This document shows positions 11,100 to 39,114 of a DNA stretch of 64,000 nucleotides, in pieces. Origin of the DNA: Cyprinodon diabolis (Eukaryota; Chordata; Actinopteri; Cyprinodontiformes; Cyprinodontidae); the NCBI GenBank assembly GCA_030533445.1, contig CM060062.1, positions 23,481,329 to 23,545,328 on the forward strand, in the 5' to 3' direction. Within the stretch, counting starts at the first letter, position 1; the number at the start of each line of letters is the position of its first letter. The translations under genes and the position numbers were made by a program. The notes beneath the pieces were generated by a model. That model saw nothing but the letters and a program-made list of their open reading frames with translations, made no database searches and was not told the origin of the DNA.

Positions 11100-13579
11100 G
11101 TAACCTAACACTGGTTTAACTTTTAACTCGCCTTTGGTTACTCTGTAGCACAGTCTGTGATCCTTTAGATGGCTGGAGGGTGCGCATTATGTTCCTATTT
11201 CTGGATGTTGAGTTCGCAGGTAAGTGCGCACTCCTCCAGCTTAAGAAAGAAGCTGAAAGAAATCCTGTAATTATTTAAAGGGAAGCCATATATTATTACA
11301 GCAGGACTTCAATCTGGCCTGCAGCTCCCACCCAGCACAGAAAACCAAAAGAACCGCTGTGCAAATATACCACAAAGTCAGACCATCTATCAGAGGAGCC
11401 TCAATAAGATATTTTAGGAAAAAGGAACCTGACTCTAATAAAATCAGATAGTAAATTTTTAATATTTAAAGAGATGTAAAACACTCACTAGTCTATTGTT
11501 TTATTCTTTTATACATACAGATTAGATCCTGTTATATGTTTGGGTTGATCATATCAGAAATGTTCATATGACTTCCTATTCATATTAACTAATCTAATCT
11601 TATATACCTGCCTACAGGTGCAACTCTGTGAGTTGGAAAGTATTTTAAAAAGGGGGTTGATTTCATTTCAATTCAGAAAGTAAAGCTAATTGATTAATTA
11701 ATTCATATTTATTGATATAGACTTATCACCAGCAATGATTATTTTAGTTTATTATGTCCATTTTGATTACTATACCTTACAGCTCTTGGGAAGCTAAAAT
11801 TCCTACTGAGATTTTTAACCATTCCACAAGATAGAAAAATTATGCTTGAAAGAGAAAAATGTTATATTATTTCTATATTCTTTGGTCAACACAATCATGG
11901 TCAAGTGTTTATTTCTGTTAAATATGATGAATTTGGATTATAACTAATAAAAATCCAAAATTAGGTTGTGAGAAGACATGAATGTTACATTCCTCCAGTA
12001 AAAAATGTTTCCTGCTCTTCGTAGATTACTGTATCCATTCATTTTAACTGAAAGTTGAGAGGACTAGAAAGAGATAGACAAGTAATAGGGACAGCCTCTA
12101 GAGCCAACATGCATCCCACCTGTCCCTTATAGCTGGAAGTACCAGCTCCTGGTTCCAAGTATCTGGCCTTATTTAAACGCCAGAGAGAATCCCCAACAAG
12201 ATACTCTGCACCCATTTATGTAGATAAGCTGAATTTTGAACATCTCCTCCATGCCATTGATGTCTTAATAAAGTAAAAGGAGCCTGATCTAGAAATAAGT
12301 AGTCCAGCATTTCTCTAAAACAGTCGAAATACTTTACATGTTTATCTTTTGCTACATCTGACCAATTTAATGGGTTTTAATCCAGGATAATCAAAAGTGA
12401 ATGCTTGAAACAAATCCCTCTGTGTGTAATAAATCCATGCATCATAGATGTTTTGTGTTTTCAATTGATTTACTGAAATCATTGTGCGATGCCCTTGTAT
12501 TTTATTTGTTGTGGTTTTAAATTATCTGGTGGAGGCAATTGGAATCTCCCTGGTGAGCAGATCTGTGTCATGATGCCAGGAAGGTTGTTTAAGGTGCTGC
12601 CAGGGCAGCCTCTGTTCCTCATTTTCTGTTATTTCAGCTTCATCAGAATGTTCAAAATCTCTTTCTCAAGGAACATGTTTTCCAGATTATGTGTTGCACC
12701 CATTTTTTTTATATTACACTCCTATTTTCACCATGAATACCCCTCCTCCCCTCCAACACCTACTAATTTCCAGGCATGTGCCCTGGAAGCTGCGGCTGCC
12801 TGGATCTCATGAAGGGGAGAATAAAACCAGAAGGATGGCTTATAGACCCGAAGCAAAGCACACCTTAAGGGAGACAATTTAATGGATGTTATGGACTCAG
12901 CTTTTAGTATTCATAATTTATATGGGATCCTCTCCAGCAAAGTGCAGATGCATAATGAATGTCCGAGTTAAAGTCTAACAGTTGGACTAAGTTTCACAAC
13001 ACCCCTTAACTGTCAGGGATTGTTTCAGCCAGGGTTACCTGTTTCTTTGAACTGTCATGTCCTCCACTCATCAGCCTCTGAGTGCTTTGTTGGAAGAAAG
13101 AGTGAGGGAGAGCCGGAGGGGAATCATTGATTGGCATGTTCATTGTCTTCTCTGTGCAGGTAAAACGTGAGTAAAATACATGCCGAACTAAGTGCTGTTT
13201 GTAGAAGAATTTGTCCAAGAGGAAGGCTAGGTGATTTTAATCTAGAGTAATTGCCAGTTTTTTTTTTTTTTAACAGACTAGCCTTTCAAGCTCCATTTTA
13301 TAGTCTTAACACATACCTCACTACATTTACACTCTAAATAAATAATAGGGCTGTCATATTTTCCAGAGCAGGTGTGAAGATTTGGACGTTATTCTCTCCT
13401 GCCTAACTACACGCCTCGTCTGAGACGGCTGCAGGCCAAGCGTCTGATCAGAGACATCAGAGAGAGTCCGTCCTTCTTCTTTTTTTTCCTCTGTCTCCCA
13501 TTTCTCATGGGGCACTCTATAATAATGCTCATTCCTCTTTCTTCTTTTGTCCAGATTTAGATCTCTGTGGGCTACCTGC

Positions 13580-28270
<14,691 letters not shown>

Positions 28271-28539
28271 AGTACAGGACTGTCAAACACGGGTCTGTCT
28301 GGACTTAATGCTGGACTTTTAAGTTCCGACACAAGCCTTGGTGTCACTTCCACTCATTTTGTCGGGTGATACGGTCATTTTATTATTAAAGAGTTGTTGG
28401 TTTTTGCAAGTTTCAACACAAAAAAATCCATATAAAGATGCAGTTTACACTACTGATGACCACATTCTCAATGATGCCATACATTTCTAGTTACCAAACA
28501 ACAGCTTTATTACCATGTATAGTAATTTTACTCCACTTA

Positions 28540-28545
28540 AATAAA
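28540..28545 (+). terminator. Candidate poly(A) signal of the semaphorin gene
   Basis: First AATAAA downstream of the stop codon at 28268-28270, about 270 bp into the 3' UTR. Longer 3' UTRs ending further on are possible. Confidence 0.45.
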
Positions 28546-30911
28546 ACAAGTGGAACTGTTCAAATGGAGCAAAGCACAGACGTCACGTTTTCTTGGTGTT
28601 CTTTACAAAACAAACAAACAAAAAAAGGCTGAATGCAATGCAGAAGATAAGCCTGCTATAGTTACACAGGTATGCTTTTCTTTAAGTATCTCCCATCATA
28701 AATGTAATATATTAATTTGTGAATATAATATTAATGGTCATGACCTGTTGTTTCGGTTACCCTATGTTGTAATATGCCATCATGTGCATATGTTGCATGC
28801 ATACTGTCGTTTGTTGTGAGTTGTACATTTCACAGTCACTCTGTTCTCAGACTTCTTGTATTCTGATGTTGGTGAGATATTATGTGTTTTGTTAAGCTAA
28901 TTCCATTGGATGTGGACATATAATGCCCTCCTCTTATTGTCATGTGCTTCGGTGACCTACAGTATGTGAGTATTGAAGTTCTGTGTAGTGTACAGTGTTC
29001 TTCCAGTAATGCACTTTGTTGTTGGTGGCATTTGTGGGAAACGGGGATCTTTGCACAGATGTATGATAAGAACTTTTTTTTTTTTTTTATGTACAGTATG
29101 AGATAAACATGGGAGAGAAGCTGACTCAGATGTACTATGGTTTGTTGCTGTGTTTTCCTACACTGTACAACTTTTTGTTTTCTCAGACAGAGAACCCGTT
29201 TCTGATGCTTGCTTCTATGAAGATAACAAGCCCTTTTCAATTATTATAGTAAACCTTAAAAAAAATTCTTATAACAGTAGAAGAGTCTCATAATGAAAAA
29301 TTGGAAATTGACAACGAAGTCTTCTATTATTCAAAAAACTTTTGTATATTCTAGAACTTTTCCGTTTCAAGTTGCAACATGGCAGAGGAATTTTTGATAA
29401 ATCCTTCATCATCATGTTTTTTCTCTGATAATCCCCACTCATTCCACAGGTTGGTAGAATATACAGGTCTAATGGCTCTTATGGTCGTGGAATAGTTTAG
29501 TTTTGTGTTTCATGAGCTGTTTCTGCATTTATTCAGAGGTTTTGGATCACGATCTTGCTGAAACACCCACTGTTAATCGTTTTCAGCCGTCTGGCAGAGG
29601 CAACATTTTTAAGGCTAAGAACTGCTTCATTGGTACTGAAGAGCTACCAATAATGACTATGAACTGGAGGAGTCAATGTTCACCTAATTGTCATACATAA
29701 TAGAATACTAATTTCCTTTCAGGTATTGTCATTTTGAAATCCCTGTAAACGCAAGCAGGATAAAATGTAAAACTTAAGTCAAAAAACGTCAAACTTATCC
29801 CACCGGTGAGTTGTGCTGTTTTCAGAAGATGGTGAGGGAACCCCATGTGGTCTTTTGAGGGACCCTTGGTGCCGGCTGGCACCGCATTGGTGGCCCCTGC
29901 ACTAGGATTTTACTACATTCTACGGTATTTCAAAAACTTCACGATGTCACACATTATAGAAAAGTTCCCAGGGCTTTTAGAATTTAACAGTAGGAATGAG
30001 GGTTTTTGAACTTGTTGCCTTGTAGCATCTAGTGATGTTTCAAAGATCTGGTGGGATGCAAGTCTTTTGTCCATTTCTTTAACGATAGGCTTTTTTTTCG
30101 CTCCCTTACCATCATGTTTATCGTCCATTAAGGCAAGATAAATGCCTTCTCTAAATGCATTTTTCTCTTATATGTAGCTCTTCCATAGATTCAACTTTTG
30201 CCCAATACTTTTCTTAGTATTAATGAACCCTGATCCTAATAGAGACAAATGTGACCTTAAGATATTGTTCTTGGCTTTTTTGTGACATCCTGAGCTAGTT
30301 CTCAACAAATTCAGTCTAATTTTAGTTGAGTAGTAATTTTAGTTTCCCTAAATTTAAGGATAAATGTTCTCATATTCTCAAAGCCTTTGTAACTTTCTCA
30401 AGACTGATAGAATAAGAATTTTGTATCTTATCACTTCATCATATTGACATATTTTTAGATCTGTTAGTTGACTCCATGGTAACAGACAGGATCTTGTATT
30501 AATTTGACAGTTCTGGCTTTAGGGTTGGGTGTGGTTAGTGCGAGTATATATAAATAACGTGGCAGTCATAGTTAATTAGTTATTCAACATACAAGGGGAA
30601 TACATTTTTAAATATTATTAAATCGGTTGGGATATTTTAATCAATAAAATCATAATATCGAAAATGTATATTGTATTTAATGAAGTTGTCTGTTTCCAGT
30701 ATTAACCTGTTTTGATGATTTGAAATATAAAAAAGCAGAAAAGTAGGAACAGAAAAACACTAAGTTGGCAAGACTTTTTCTCATATCCATAAAAATATAA
30801 GAAAAAAATATAGGCTAATCTAGCTGCATCTTTTATCCATAATTATGAAGGAAAATTATTAATTTTCCCATTTATGTAAGCTGGGGCTCTTAACACACCA
30901 TATATAAACAC
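28546..30911. other. Convergent intergenic region between semaphorin and WAS
   Basis: No gene seen. It probably includes extended 3' UTR sequence of either neighbour. 29540-29640 (TGCTGAAACACCCACTGTTAA and following) resembles a dispersed fish repeat that I cannot name. 29850-29900 is a small GC-richer patch. The short frames in it have no recognisable similarity. Confidence 0.45.
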
Positions 30912-30917
30912 TTTATT
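30912..30917 (-). terminator. Candidate poly(A) signal of WAS
   Basis: AATAAA on the minus strand (TTTATT on plus) about 185 bp downstream of the WAS stop codon. Confidence 0.4.
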
Positions 30918-31100
30918 TCACATTCAAATCAGCTAACGTGGATTTAGATTAAAAGTAAATGTTTTATTAATTCCAGCACAGGTTTAGTTTCCAATAGTCA
31001 TATTCCAGTTTGAAGCACCTGGGCCTCATAACAAACCTCACATGTAACAGTTGATTAGCATAAAACTAACATTTCAGAATCCACAGCAAACGCTGCCTTA

Positions 31101-32697
31101 TCAGTCATCCCATTCATCATCATCTTCGTCATCATATCCTCCATCCTCTTCGCTTTCATCTGTAAAAGTGAACACATGAACATGAGGGAGTTTCTTGCTG
31201 TTTTGTTTCCACTCAGCCACCATTATCCTTACAGATGTTTACAGATGCTTACCAGAGGAATGGATGACTTTGCTCCTCTTCTGCATGACCATCATGAGAG
31301 CACCAACGATGCCTTCTCCTCCCTCTGGCGTCGAAGGGGGAGGCGGCTCTGAGCTTTCTGTTACCTACAAAACGACACATGAGAGTCGTTTATGGATCGA
31401 AATTAATCAAAGGGTACAAATATGAAAGACATTTTTTTTCCTACTTTTCTGAGACTCTTTCCACTTCTGATCTGATCAAGCAGAGCTCCTCTGCTTTCTC
31501 CTCCTCCACCTGATGAAGCAGCAGGGGGTTGGGGTGCGCCAGTGGGAGGAGGAGGAGGTGGGAAATCGGAAGCTTGAGGAGGCGGAGGAGGAGGGGGAGG
31601 GGGAGGAGGGGGAGCAGGAGCCCCCCCTCCTCCTCTATCCCTGCTGGGTGTAGATGGGACAGGAGGTGGAGGGACAGCCATGGAGCGATGCTGGCTCGAG
31701 GGCGGAGGAGGAGGCGGCATGCTGTGGGAGGACACCAGGGGAGAAGGCCGTGAAGAAGGTGGAAATGGTGGAGTTGAAGAATGGGCCGGTGGAGGAGGTG
31801 GAGGTGCACCTCCTCGGCTTGTTGGAGGTGGGGGTGGCACGCCTCCACGGGATGGAGGAGCGTGAGGGTGAGGGGGAGGAGGTCCTCGCTGCGAATGGCC
31901 TGGAATGGGAGGCAGGGGGCCTGAGCGACTACGTGGCGGTGGAGGGGTTGGAGCAGAGGACCCAGAGCCTGGAACTGGAGGCAGTGGTCCTTGTCTGCTG
32001 GGTGGAGGTGGTGGAGGTAGACCAGCTGTGGGGTTAACAGAAGGAAATGCACATTAGAAAACAAGCCTAGTTAGTTTCAGCTCCTGGGAGCAGAAGGATC
32101 GATTAGGAATAAAGATATCAGCTCTGACCTCTGTTCATCTCCCTTTTCACGGCCTCCATGCCTCCTGACTGCTCTATGACATTATAGATTAACTGGGAGG
32201 TTTTTTCATCCCTCAGATCAGTTTCAGAAATGCCTGCCTGGGAGAGTAACTTTGACAGGTCAGGGTCAAGATTGTTGGGGTCCCATCCTACGTGTGTTAC
32301 ATGCCTGTAGGAAAACATCAAAACAGCAACTGTTAATGATAAAGTATTTAACACTTGCAATATTTTCAGCAACTAAAATCCTCACTTAAATCCACTTGGT
32401 GCTCCTATATCTGCCTTGGAGAGCTTGACACCTTTTTTCTTGTTCTTTTTGTTCTTTTTTCCTTTGTCAGAAACAGCTGGAGGAACGGCAGGTGAGGGCA
32501 TGGAGCGGTAACGTGACGACTGGATGTCCGGGTTTTGAATGTCCACTGTAGCCATGTGAAACGATGCATGGCTGGGAGATGCCACTGCTGGGAGAAAATA
32601 TTTTCACATTGAACCCCATATATTCTTATATTTTGATAATAATAATGATGTAAAACAATGAAATTTATTAAAAAATATATATATATCTATATATATC

Positions 32698-32746
<49 letters not shown>

Positions 32747-35117
32747 TTTATATATATATATATATTTTCTCTCTGATATAAAATCTGACTAAGTTAAAAT
32801 TAGTTGAGGTAGTTAAGTTAATCTAAATTATTTATTTTTTTCATAAACAACCATCATTAGAGGAAAAAAGAGAAACTTGCAAAGTTGTAGCATGTCAAGA
32901 ATAGGAAAATAACATTTTGTCTGTGTTTTGCCTCAAGTGGGAACGATATGCTTATCAAAACATCCTCCCACTGATGTGGAAACGTTAAAGTAACATCTAA
33001 AGACATAAGTTTAGAAGGTCAAGTTTGGGTGGAAATTAGTCTTTGGAAGAGCAATTACCCTCAGAATACAGATAAAATATTTACTAAGAGGCTAAACACA
33101 AAATATCCTCCTATTTATTTTATTTATTACAGTGGCCTGAGGCTTGATATGATTCCCACAGAAAATTTGCAGAACTGAAATTTTTTTTTTACCCTAAAAG
33201 ACCTAAAATTGTAAGTCTAGTGATTATTTTTACTAATAGAGCATTTATTAAATAAATCAGATACACACCAGGTGGAACAGGGGGGAGGGATCTATCTGTA
33301 GCATTATAAAAAGAGAAAACAGATATTAGATGTTTGTTGATCCTGTTTAAAGTTTAAATTGTTGGCAAAGATCCGATTCAGTGTGTTATACCGCTTGCCG
33401 GGGGGGGGCGCTGTTTCTTCTCTGTCATTCACAAACAAGCCACCATTTTGGGTCACAGCATCAAGGGTTTTAGGATTTGGGTATGAAAAGAACAAAGAGA
33501 TAAAGAAAAAAAAAAAAAAGAAAGTAATGAACATTAAAAGTATATGAAAATAGTATGAAATCTACCAAATTATGTTGATTCTACAGATTTTTCTACTCAT
33601 TATTAGAACTAAAGTCTTGAAACATGTGCACAGTCAAACATGGCAACACAAAATGTCTTTGAGCTTCTCTGCAGTACAGAATTTCTACCCTCTGACCTTG
33701 ACGGGTATGTCTTTGGTTGATTTTCTCTACTATGGTGCTTTTGAAGGCGTCCGCTTCCTGCTGGTCCGCGAAGTTCAGCCCAACCTGACAGTCCTACAGT
33801 GTGTCACAAAAGCACATTGAATCAAACGCCTTAGGAAGAAACCTGCAAAAAAAAACAACAACAACCAAGAGATTGTTTCGGGGGAATTGCACACAGGGGT
33901 TAGGTCAGTGCGTGTGTCTTACATCAGCTGCAAACGTATGAAAGTAGGGCAGAGGCGTAGAGTAAACAAGTTGGTTGTAGAGCTCCTGCTCCCAAATCTG
34001 TCTCCCAGCCTGAGAAAAAAGGGATTATGATTCATTTTCATCTATGTCAGGAAGTTTGTCATAAGTGTTCCATTATATGCTGTAACTGTGGGACTTTTCG
34101 AAAGGAGAACTTAGTCACAGTCTAAATATGAGATTTGTTGCTTCTTAGTAAGAAGGACTTTTATCTAACCTTCAGGTCGAACATTCTTATGAAGTAGGAA
34201 CGCTGAGGGTTGTCTTTGACGAAGCAGACCACTCCAGTGTGCTGCAGGCTCCACATGGTTGGGCTGTTAGGCAGAGCCATGAACAGCTGGGACACTGCTG
34301 TTGCAATGGACTACACATACAGACACATGACAGATATGGGACACAGTTTGAAGCTGATAAGACCTGTGAGAGCACTTTATTGTCGTTCAAATGTAAATTT
34401 ACAGTTTGGTGAAGGTGAATAACTTCCTCCTCTGCTTTCATTTGCTCTGAAAATTGATGCTCTGGATTTTCCACTGCCTCTGCTGTTTTAATGTTTTGTT
34501 GAGTTTTAAAAAGTCCAACAGAAAAACTCAGAGAAAATGTTTCACTTTGATGGATTAAAAAGAATTAAGAACAGACCAAGTTCTGCTCTGCTGTAAGATT
34601 AAACACTGTCAGGGTGTCTAATTCTGACAGAGGAGGAAGGATCTATTCAGCCACCATTTCCTGTTACAGCTACCTACTTTCTTAATGACCCAACATAAGA
34701 AAATATTTGTTTGCAGTATCTGTATTTATTTAAAGGAACATATTATCAAAGGAAAAATGAACACCCAACGTCTTGTTCTTTTAATAATATTGTAATCAAA
34801 AGTAAAAAGAGTGAATTTAAAAGAGGCAGGCTCAAACATTGAATCAACGACTGATTATTTATCGAGCAGCTTAAGGTTAAGACTTCAACTACTTAAAAGG
34901 GAAGAAAATAGCATAAAATGTAAACATATTAGCCTATTTTTCTCATTGAAAAGCATTTATTTAGAAGTGAGAGTGAATTTAAAAGAGCATCCCCCTCCCA
35001 GCTCAGCTCAGCACTTACAGCACACCTTCTGCCCAGAAGCTCCTCCAGCTTGTCATTCTCCTGTTGGCTCAGCAGAGAGCTTTGGATGCTCTCTGTTTTA
35101 TTCTTTCCACGGCTCAT
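31101..35117 (-). CDS. was: Wiskott-Aldrich syndrome protein (WASP), 10 coding exons, 526 aa
   Basis: Promotes branched actin nucleation by Arp2/3 downstream of Cdc42 and is blood-cell enriched in vertebrates. Exons in transcription order: 35117-35019, 34310-34170, 34009-33923, 33793-33697, 33295-33269, 32587-32386, 32304-32129, 32025-31445, 31364-31253, 31159-31101. All are GT-AG and phases close to 1581 nt. The WH1 domain (exons 1-4) has [29 protein letters not shown] and [17 protein letters not shown]. The GBD/CRIB has [21 protein letters not shown] long polyproline segment ends in one WH2 ([16 protein letters not shown]). The tail has [18 protein letters not shown] and an acidic end EWDD. 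A single WH2 and no second one argues for WAS over WASL. I start at the ATG of MSRGKNK; the frame upstream has no earlier ATG close by. Confidence 0.96.
32671..32765. repeat. (AT)n microsatellite in a WAS intron
   Basis: Imperfect TA run of nearly 100 bp with a short T tract inside, in the intron between the 33269-33295 and 32386-32587 exons. Likely polymorphic in length. Confidence 0.9.
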
Positions 35118-36430
35118 TATCCTTCTCACAAATGCTCCTGTTTATCTAAAATTATAATCTTCTGCATTTGACAGAAATTGACAAAAAACATACAAAAAAA
35201 AGACGTCCTCGCAATGCACTGCCAGAGAGGAAGTTTCTCTTCTCTGTTCTGTGCACACATCAGCTCAAAGCAGGAAACGGACAACCACATTTCTCTAACC
35301 CCCACTTTTCTTCTCTCGCTCAGTCGCAGGAGCTCAAATCAACTTGTTACTTCCATTTTCAGAGAGAGAAAGGCAGGCAGTGTGCGTGTACCCCTGCATT
35401 CATTTTACAGGCATGCAAACACAATCTTTTTATCTCAAACTGTGTTGAAACCAGATATAAATATGTCAAATGAATAGAAAAATGAGTTGTTTTTTACTGA
35501 CATTAAATGGGACTAGGATTTTGCTGTTTCTATGATACTTTTTAGAGAATATTTTAACGCTTTCTTTGTAAGTCAGATGTTTAAATATATAATTTTAAGC
35601 TTTGTTCAAAAAGATGCCGTCAAAAATATTTGATGGCATCTCAGGACTCTGCTGCAGTCCATTAAAAACACTGACTATTCTGCCCTTATTCCATGCTGCT
35701 GCTCACAGCAGAGTAATGTTAGTGATTTTCAATCTGGAGGAACCATTTGTGCCCATGCCATAACTTCCTGTTTGGCTTCAGGTGTATCACATAATGTTCT
35801 TTCTTTACAATGCTCTTATGTAGTTTCGTATGTAAAGTCCACCTGTTTCCCCCTGCAGAAAAAATATCCTTACAACAAGATGCTGCCACTTCTTTACTTT
35901 ATAATTGGGATGCTGCTCACAGGCATATAAGTTTCCCAATTTTTCCTCCAAATATTACAAAAAACATCAGAACAGACATTTGAATTGTAGTAAACCACAG
36001 AAGATGTCTTCAGAAAGGAAGGTATTCACCCTTTCTGTTTTTGTAAACTATAAACTGGGATTTTTAGGTTTCCTTTTAAAAAAAAAAGACTTCCTCCTGT
36101 CTGAGTGGTCTTTAAGTCCATATATGTACCTTCACGGTGTCTTTGGCTCTCTATCTGGGGTTGAATAATCTTTCATATCACAGCACACTAATATAAACCC
36201 TTCTTAATAGTATGATATTAAGGATAATCCTCTTGTGCTTACAATTGTTATATTTTACAGTATTCATAACAACATAAATATCCTAAAGAAATTAATGTTA
36301 CACTGAACACTGAACCGGGCATGTCATTATCTTCCTGATATATTTCCTTATTTTCTTTTATTTTCTTATAATGTCATAATTTATGCAAATGCACAGTTTT
36401 GCACCTTTTGGTGCTTACATTTTGGTCTCT
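35118..36430. other. Upstream region of WAS, no other gene seen
   Basis: Holds the WAS promoter by position. I see no TATA box at a convincing distance and no coding exon. Purine-rich GAGGAAGT (about 35227-35234), an ETS-type core, lies about 110 bp upstream of the start codon. This is compatible with blood expression but weak evidence. Confidence 0.4.
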
Positions 36431-38260
36431 GATTGATTGATTTATTAATTGATTGACTTTACTGATCTCACAGTGGAGAAATTTACTCATTACATCAGCT
36501 CAAATAGTCAAAGGAGAAGAATGTGCAAAGGAAGAAAAAGGTGCATGGGATATATACATTATTTACAGCGCATCCACATATGACAGCTTTTTTTATTTTC
36601 TTTTTAATAGTAGGATCATTATACGGGGTTATTGCACAGGGTGTTTACATGGTTATTTATATAGATTGATATTTATATTTATATATAGTTATTACTGCGT
36701 TTCTGATATAGTGAACCAGGTTATTGCACGGGGTATCAAATAGTAATTGCACATTATACATTTCACAAATTATTGCTGTTGTAGTGTCATGTTGTAGAGT
36801 CTAGTTGCAGCAGGGATGAATAACCTGTGGTAGCGCTCCTTTTTACAAACATGGTGTAAAAGTCTTTCACTAAAGGAGCTGCTCAGATCCACTACAGACT
36901 GGTGCAGAGTGTGAAAGGTGTTGTCCATGAAGGATGTAAGCTTGGACAGCACCCTCCTCTCAACCACTTCCTCCACCGAGTCCATGGTGCAGCCTAGAAC
37001 AGAAGCGGCCTTTCTTACTAGTTTGTTCAGTCTCTTTCTGTCCCGCTCTGTGCTGCCAGACAACAGCGTAGAGCAGGGCTGATGCCACCACAGAGTCATA
37101 GAAGGTTTTAAGTAAGGGCCTGCTCACTCCAAAGGACCTCAGCTTCCTCTTGAGGTGGAGGCAGCTCTGGCCCTTCTTATACAGGGCGTCAGTCCAGTCC
37201 AGCTTGTTATTGATGTGAACACCAGGGTATTTCAAACTCTCCACAGTTTCTATGTCCTGCCCCTGGATGTTCATGGGGGAGTGAGGTGGGGTCTTCTCCT
37301 GAAGTTGATAACCATTTCTTTGGTGTCTTTGGTCTTTCTGGTGTTAAGACACAGGTGGTTCTTCTCACACCAGTCAACAAAGTTCATGATGACTGATAAA
37401 TACTCCAGCTCATTCCCCTCAGAAACACAGCCTACAATGGCTGAGTCATCAGAAAACTTCTGGAGATGACAGCTGTCCGTGCTGTAGATGCAGTCTGAGG
37501 TGTAAAGGTTGGAGCAGAACTGTGCCCTGGGGGACTCTGGTACTGCAGAGTGCCACCTCTGACTGACAGCCTTGGAGCCCCACATACTGAGGGCGTTTGG
37601 TGAGGTAGGTGTTGTCTATCAGTAAGATGTATATAAACTCTAGCGTCCTCCAGATTCCCTCTCAGCAACTCTAGTCTTATGGTGTTCAAAGCACTGGAAA
37701 AGTCAAAGAACATTACTCTCACCGCTGCAGCAGCTAGATGATGGCATCCTCCACTCCGATGTCAGGTCGGTAAGCAAACTGCAGGGGGTCCAGGGTGGGG
37801 CTCACCAGGGTGTGCAGGTGGGTAAGGATAAGGCGCTCCATGGTCGTTATCAGGTGGGAGGTCAGGGTGACTGATCTAATGTGGGCTGGTTCCTTGGCGT
37901 GTTGCGTTTTGGGAACAAGCGCGATAGAGGATGTCTTCCATAGAGTGGGGACCAGGTTGTAGATGTAGCTGAGGATCTCACAGAGCTCATCAGCACAGTT
38001 CCTTAGCAGCCTTGGAGGAATCCCGTCCGGTCCAGAGGATTTCCTCTGTTTCAGCCTCTTCAGCCGGCTTCTCACCTACATTGAAGTGACTGCATGGGGG
38101 GAAGGAGGAATGGCAGAGGGTGTGAGTTGGTTGGGGGTTGGTGAGAGTGGTGGTTAGGTTAGGTCTCTGGTGGTCTTGGGGTTTGGAGACATGTTGAGAG
38201 TCGAAAACAGGGGGGGGGGCTGGTGTGAGGGGGCTCTGCGAGCCCCAATAACAGTTCAAC
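36431..38260 (-). mobile_element. 5'-truncated LINE with decayed reverse transcriptase
   Basis: Minus-strand frames in order: KSSGPDGIPPRLLRNCADEL and LDPLQFAYRPDIGVEDAI (38.07-37.73 kb); motif A MFFDFSSALNTI (37.7 kb); motif C FSDDSAIVGCV (about 37.45 kb); then VNFRRRPHLTPP, VESLKYPGVHINNKLDW, LRSFGVSRPLLKTFYDSVV, and the C-terminal CKKERYHRLFIPAATRLYN (36.8 kb). The 3' tail continues to about 36431 and includes CCACTGTGAGATCAGTAAAG. Frame shifts between segments show it is inactive. There is no endonuclease part, so it is 5'-truncated. The clade is probably CR1/L2/Rex-like; I cannot settle which. Confidence 0.85.
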
Positions 38261-38729
38261 ATCAAGCATTTTTTGGTAATTGGCAAATGTCTTGTTAATG
38301 TTTCAAAAAAATAACTTTTTCAAGAACGTCCCGATTAGTACGTTACAAAGCTGGAACAGCGCTGCCCTCATCTAGCCTCTCAAGCTGGGTAAAATGTAGG
38401 AAAAATATATTACATCTCATTTACATTTTATATTCAGGTTATATTTATTACTGAAAGAAAGAAATACCCAGCTGCTAATAATGGATGCAAAATAAAGTAC
38501 ATATAATTTGCTTACACTGCACTACAACTGAAAAAAAACAACAGCAGCATAATGCTAATTTCTGCTGGAAAGCACAGGGATGATATTATTAGTCCTTTTT
38601 TCCATCAGATTCTTCCAACCTAAAGCAAGCTGGCTTCACTTCTTCAGCTTCTGTTTTTTTTCACAGTTTTTTCAGCCATTTTCACATGTTTAAAATAAAT
38701 GGTCAGTTTGTAATGAAGCTCAGAACATA

Positions 38730-38950
38730 GGACCCAGAATTCAGGCGAGACAGATAGTGATTATTTAAAAGGCGTTTACTGAAACAGACGCAGAGCTTTG
38801 GATCTGCAGCGGCTGCAGTTGGGCGGGGCACCACCCATCACTGGAAACTCAGGTGGAGAAAAATACAGGTAAGTGACCGTGATAATTTGATGGAAGAGGA
38901 TTATCCAAGTGAGTCACCAACCTGGTTTATCAGTTCAGTCCATCTCCATT
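38730..38950. mobile_element. Partial copy of the inverted-repeat element at 39276-40239
   Basis: Shares with 39420-39630, in the same orientation, GGGCGGGGCACCACCCA, ATACAGGTAAGTGA versus ACACAGGTAAGTGA, and CAGTTCAGTCCATC in the same order and spacing. It is a separate, truncated insertion. Confidence 0.6.
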
Positions 38951-39114
38951 TAAAGTGGTAGGATCCAGCCAGGGGGCTGCCTACTAGATGCTGCAGGAGC
39001 CACCCATAGTGTCCCCATTGCTGCAGTCCCTGAGGGCAAGCATTAGTTTGAGCCAGGTCAGGGAAATCCCATTTAAAATGCAACCAGAGGTATCCCTCCT
39101 TTTAACGTGTGAGC

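Noticed and set aside
31654..32037. Plus-strand frames opposite the WASP proline exon, rich in Glu, Gly and Val
   Set aside because: Mirror images of the CCX repeats; the minus strand has correct splice sites and WASP homology.
31441..32064. 207-codon minus-strand frame overlapping the WASP proline exon
   Set aside because: Wrong phase relative to both neighbouring exons; Leu/His-rich shadow of the proline codons.
33304..33534. Minus-strand open frame inside WAS
   Set aside because: The exons at 33697-33793 and 33269-33295 join in phase without it; it is intronic.
35168..35477. Plus-strand frames of about 100 codons upstream of WAS
   Set aside because: Two overlapping frames with no domain and no homologue; chance openings.
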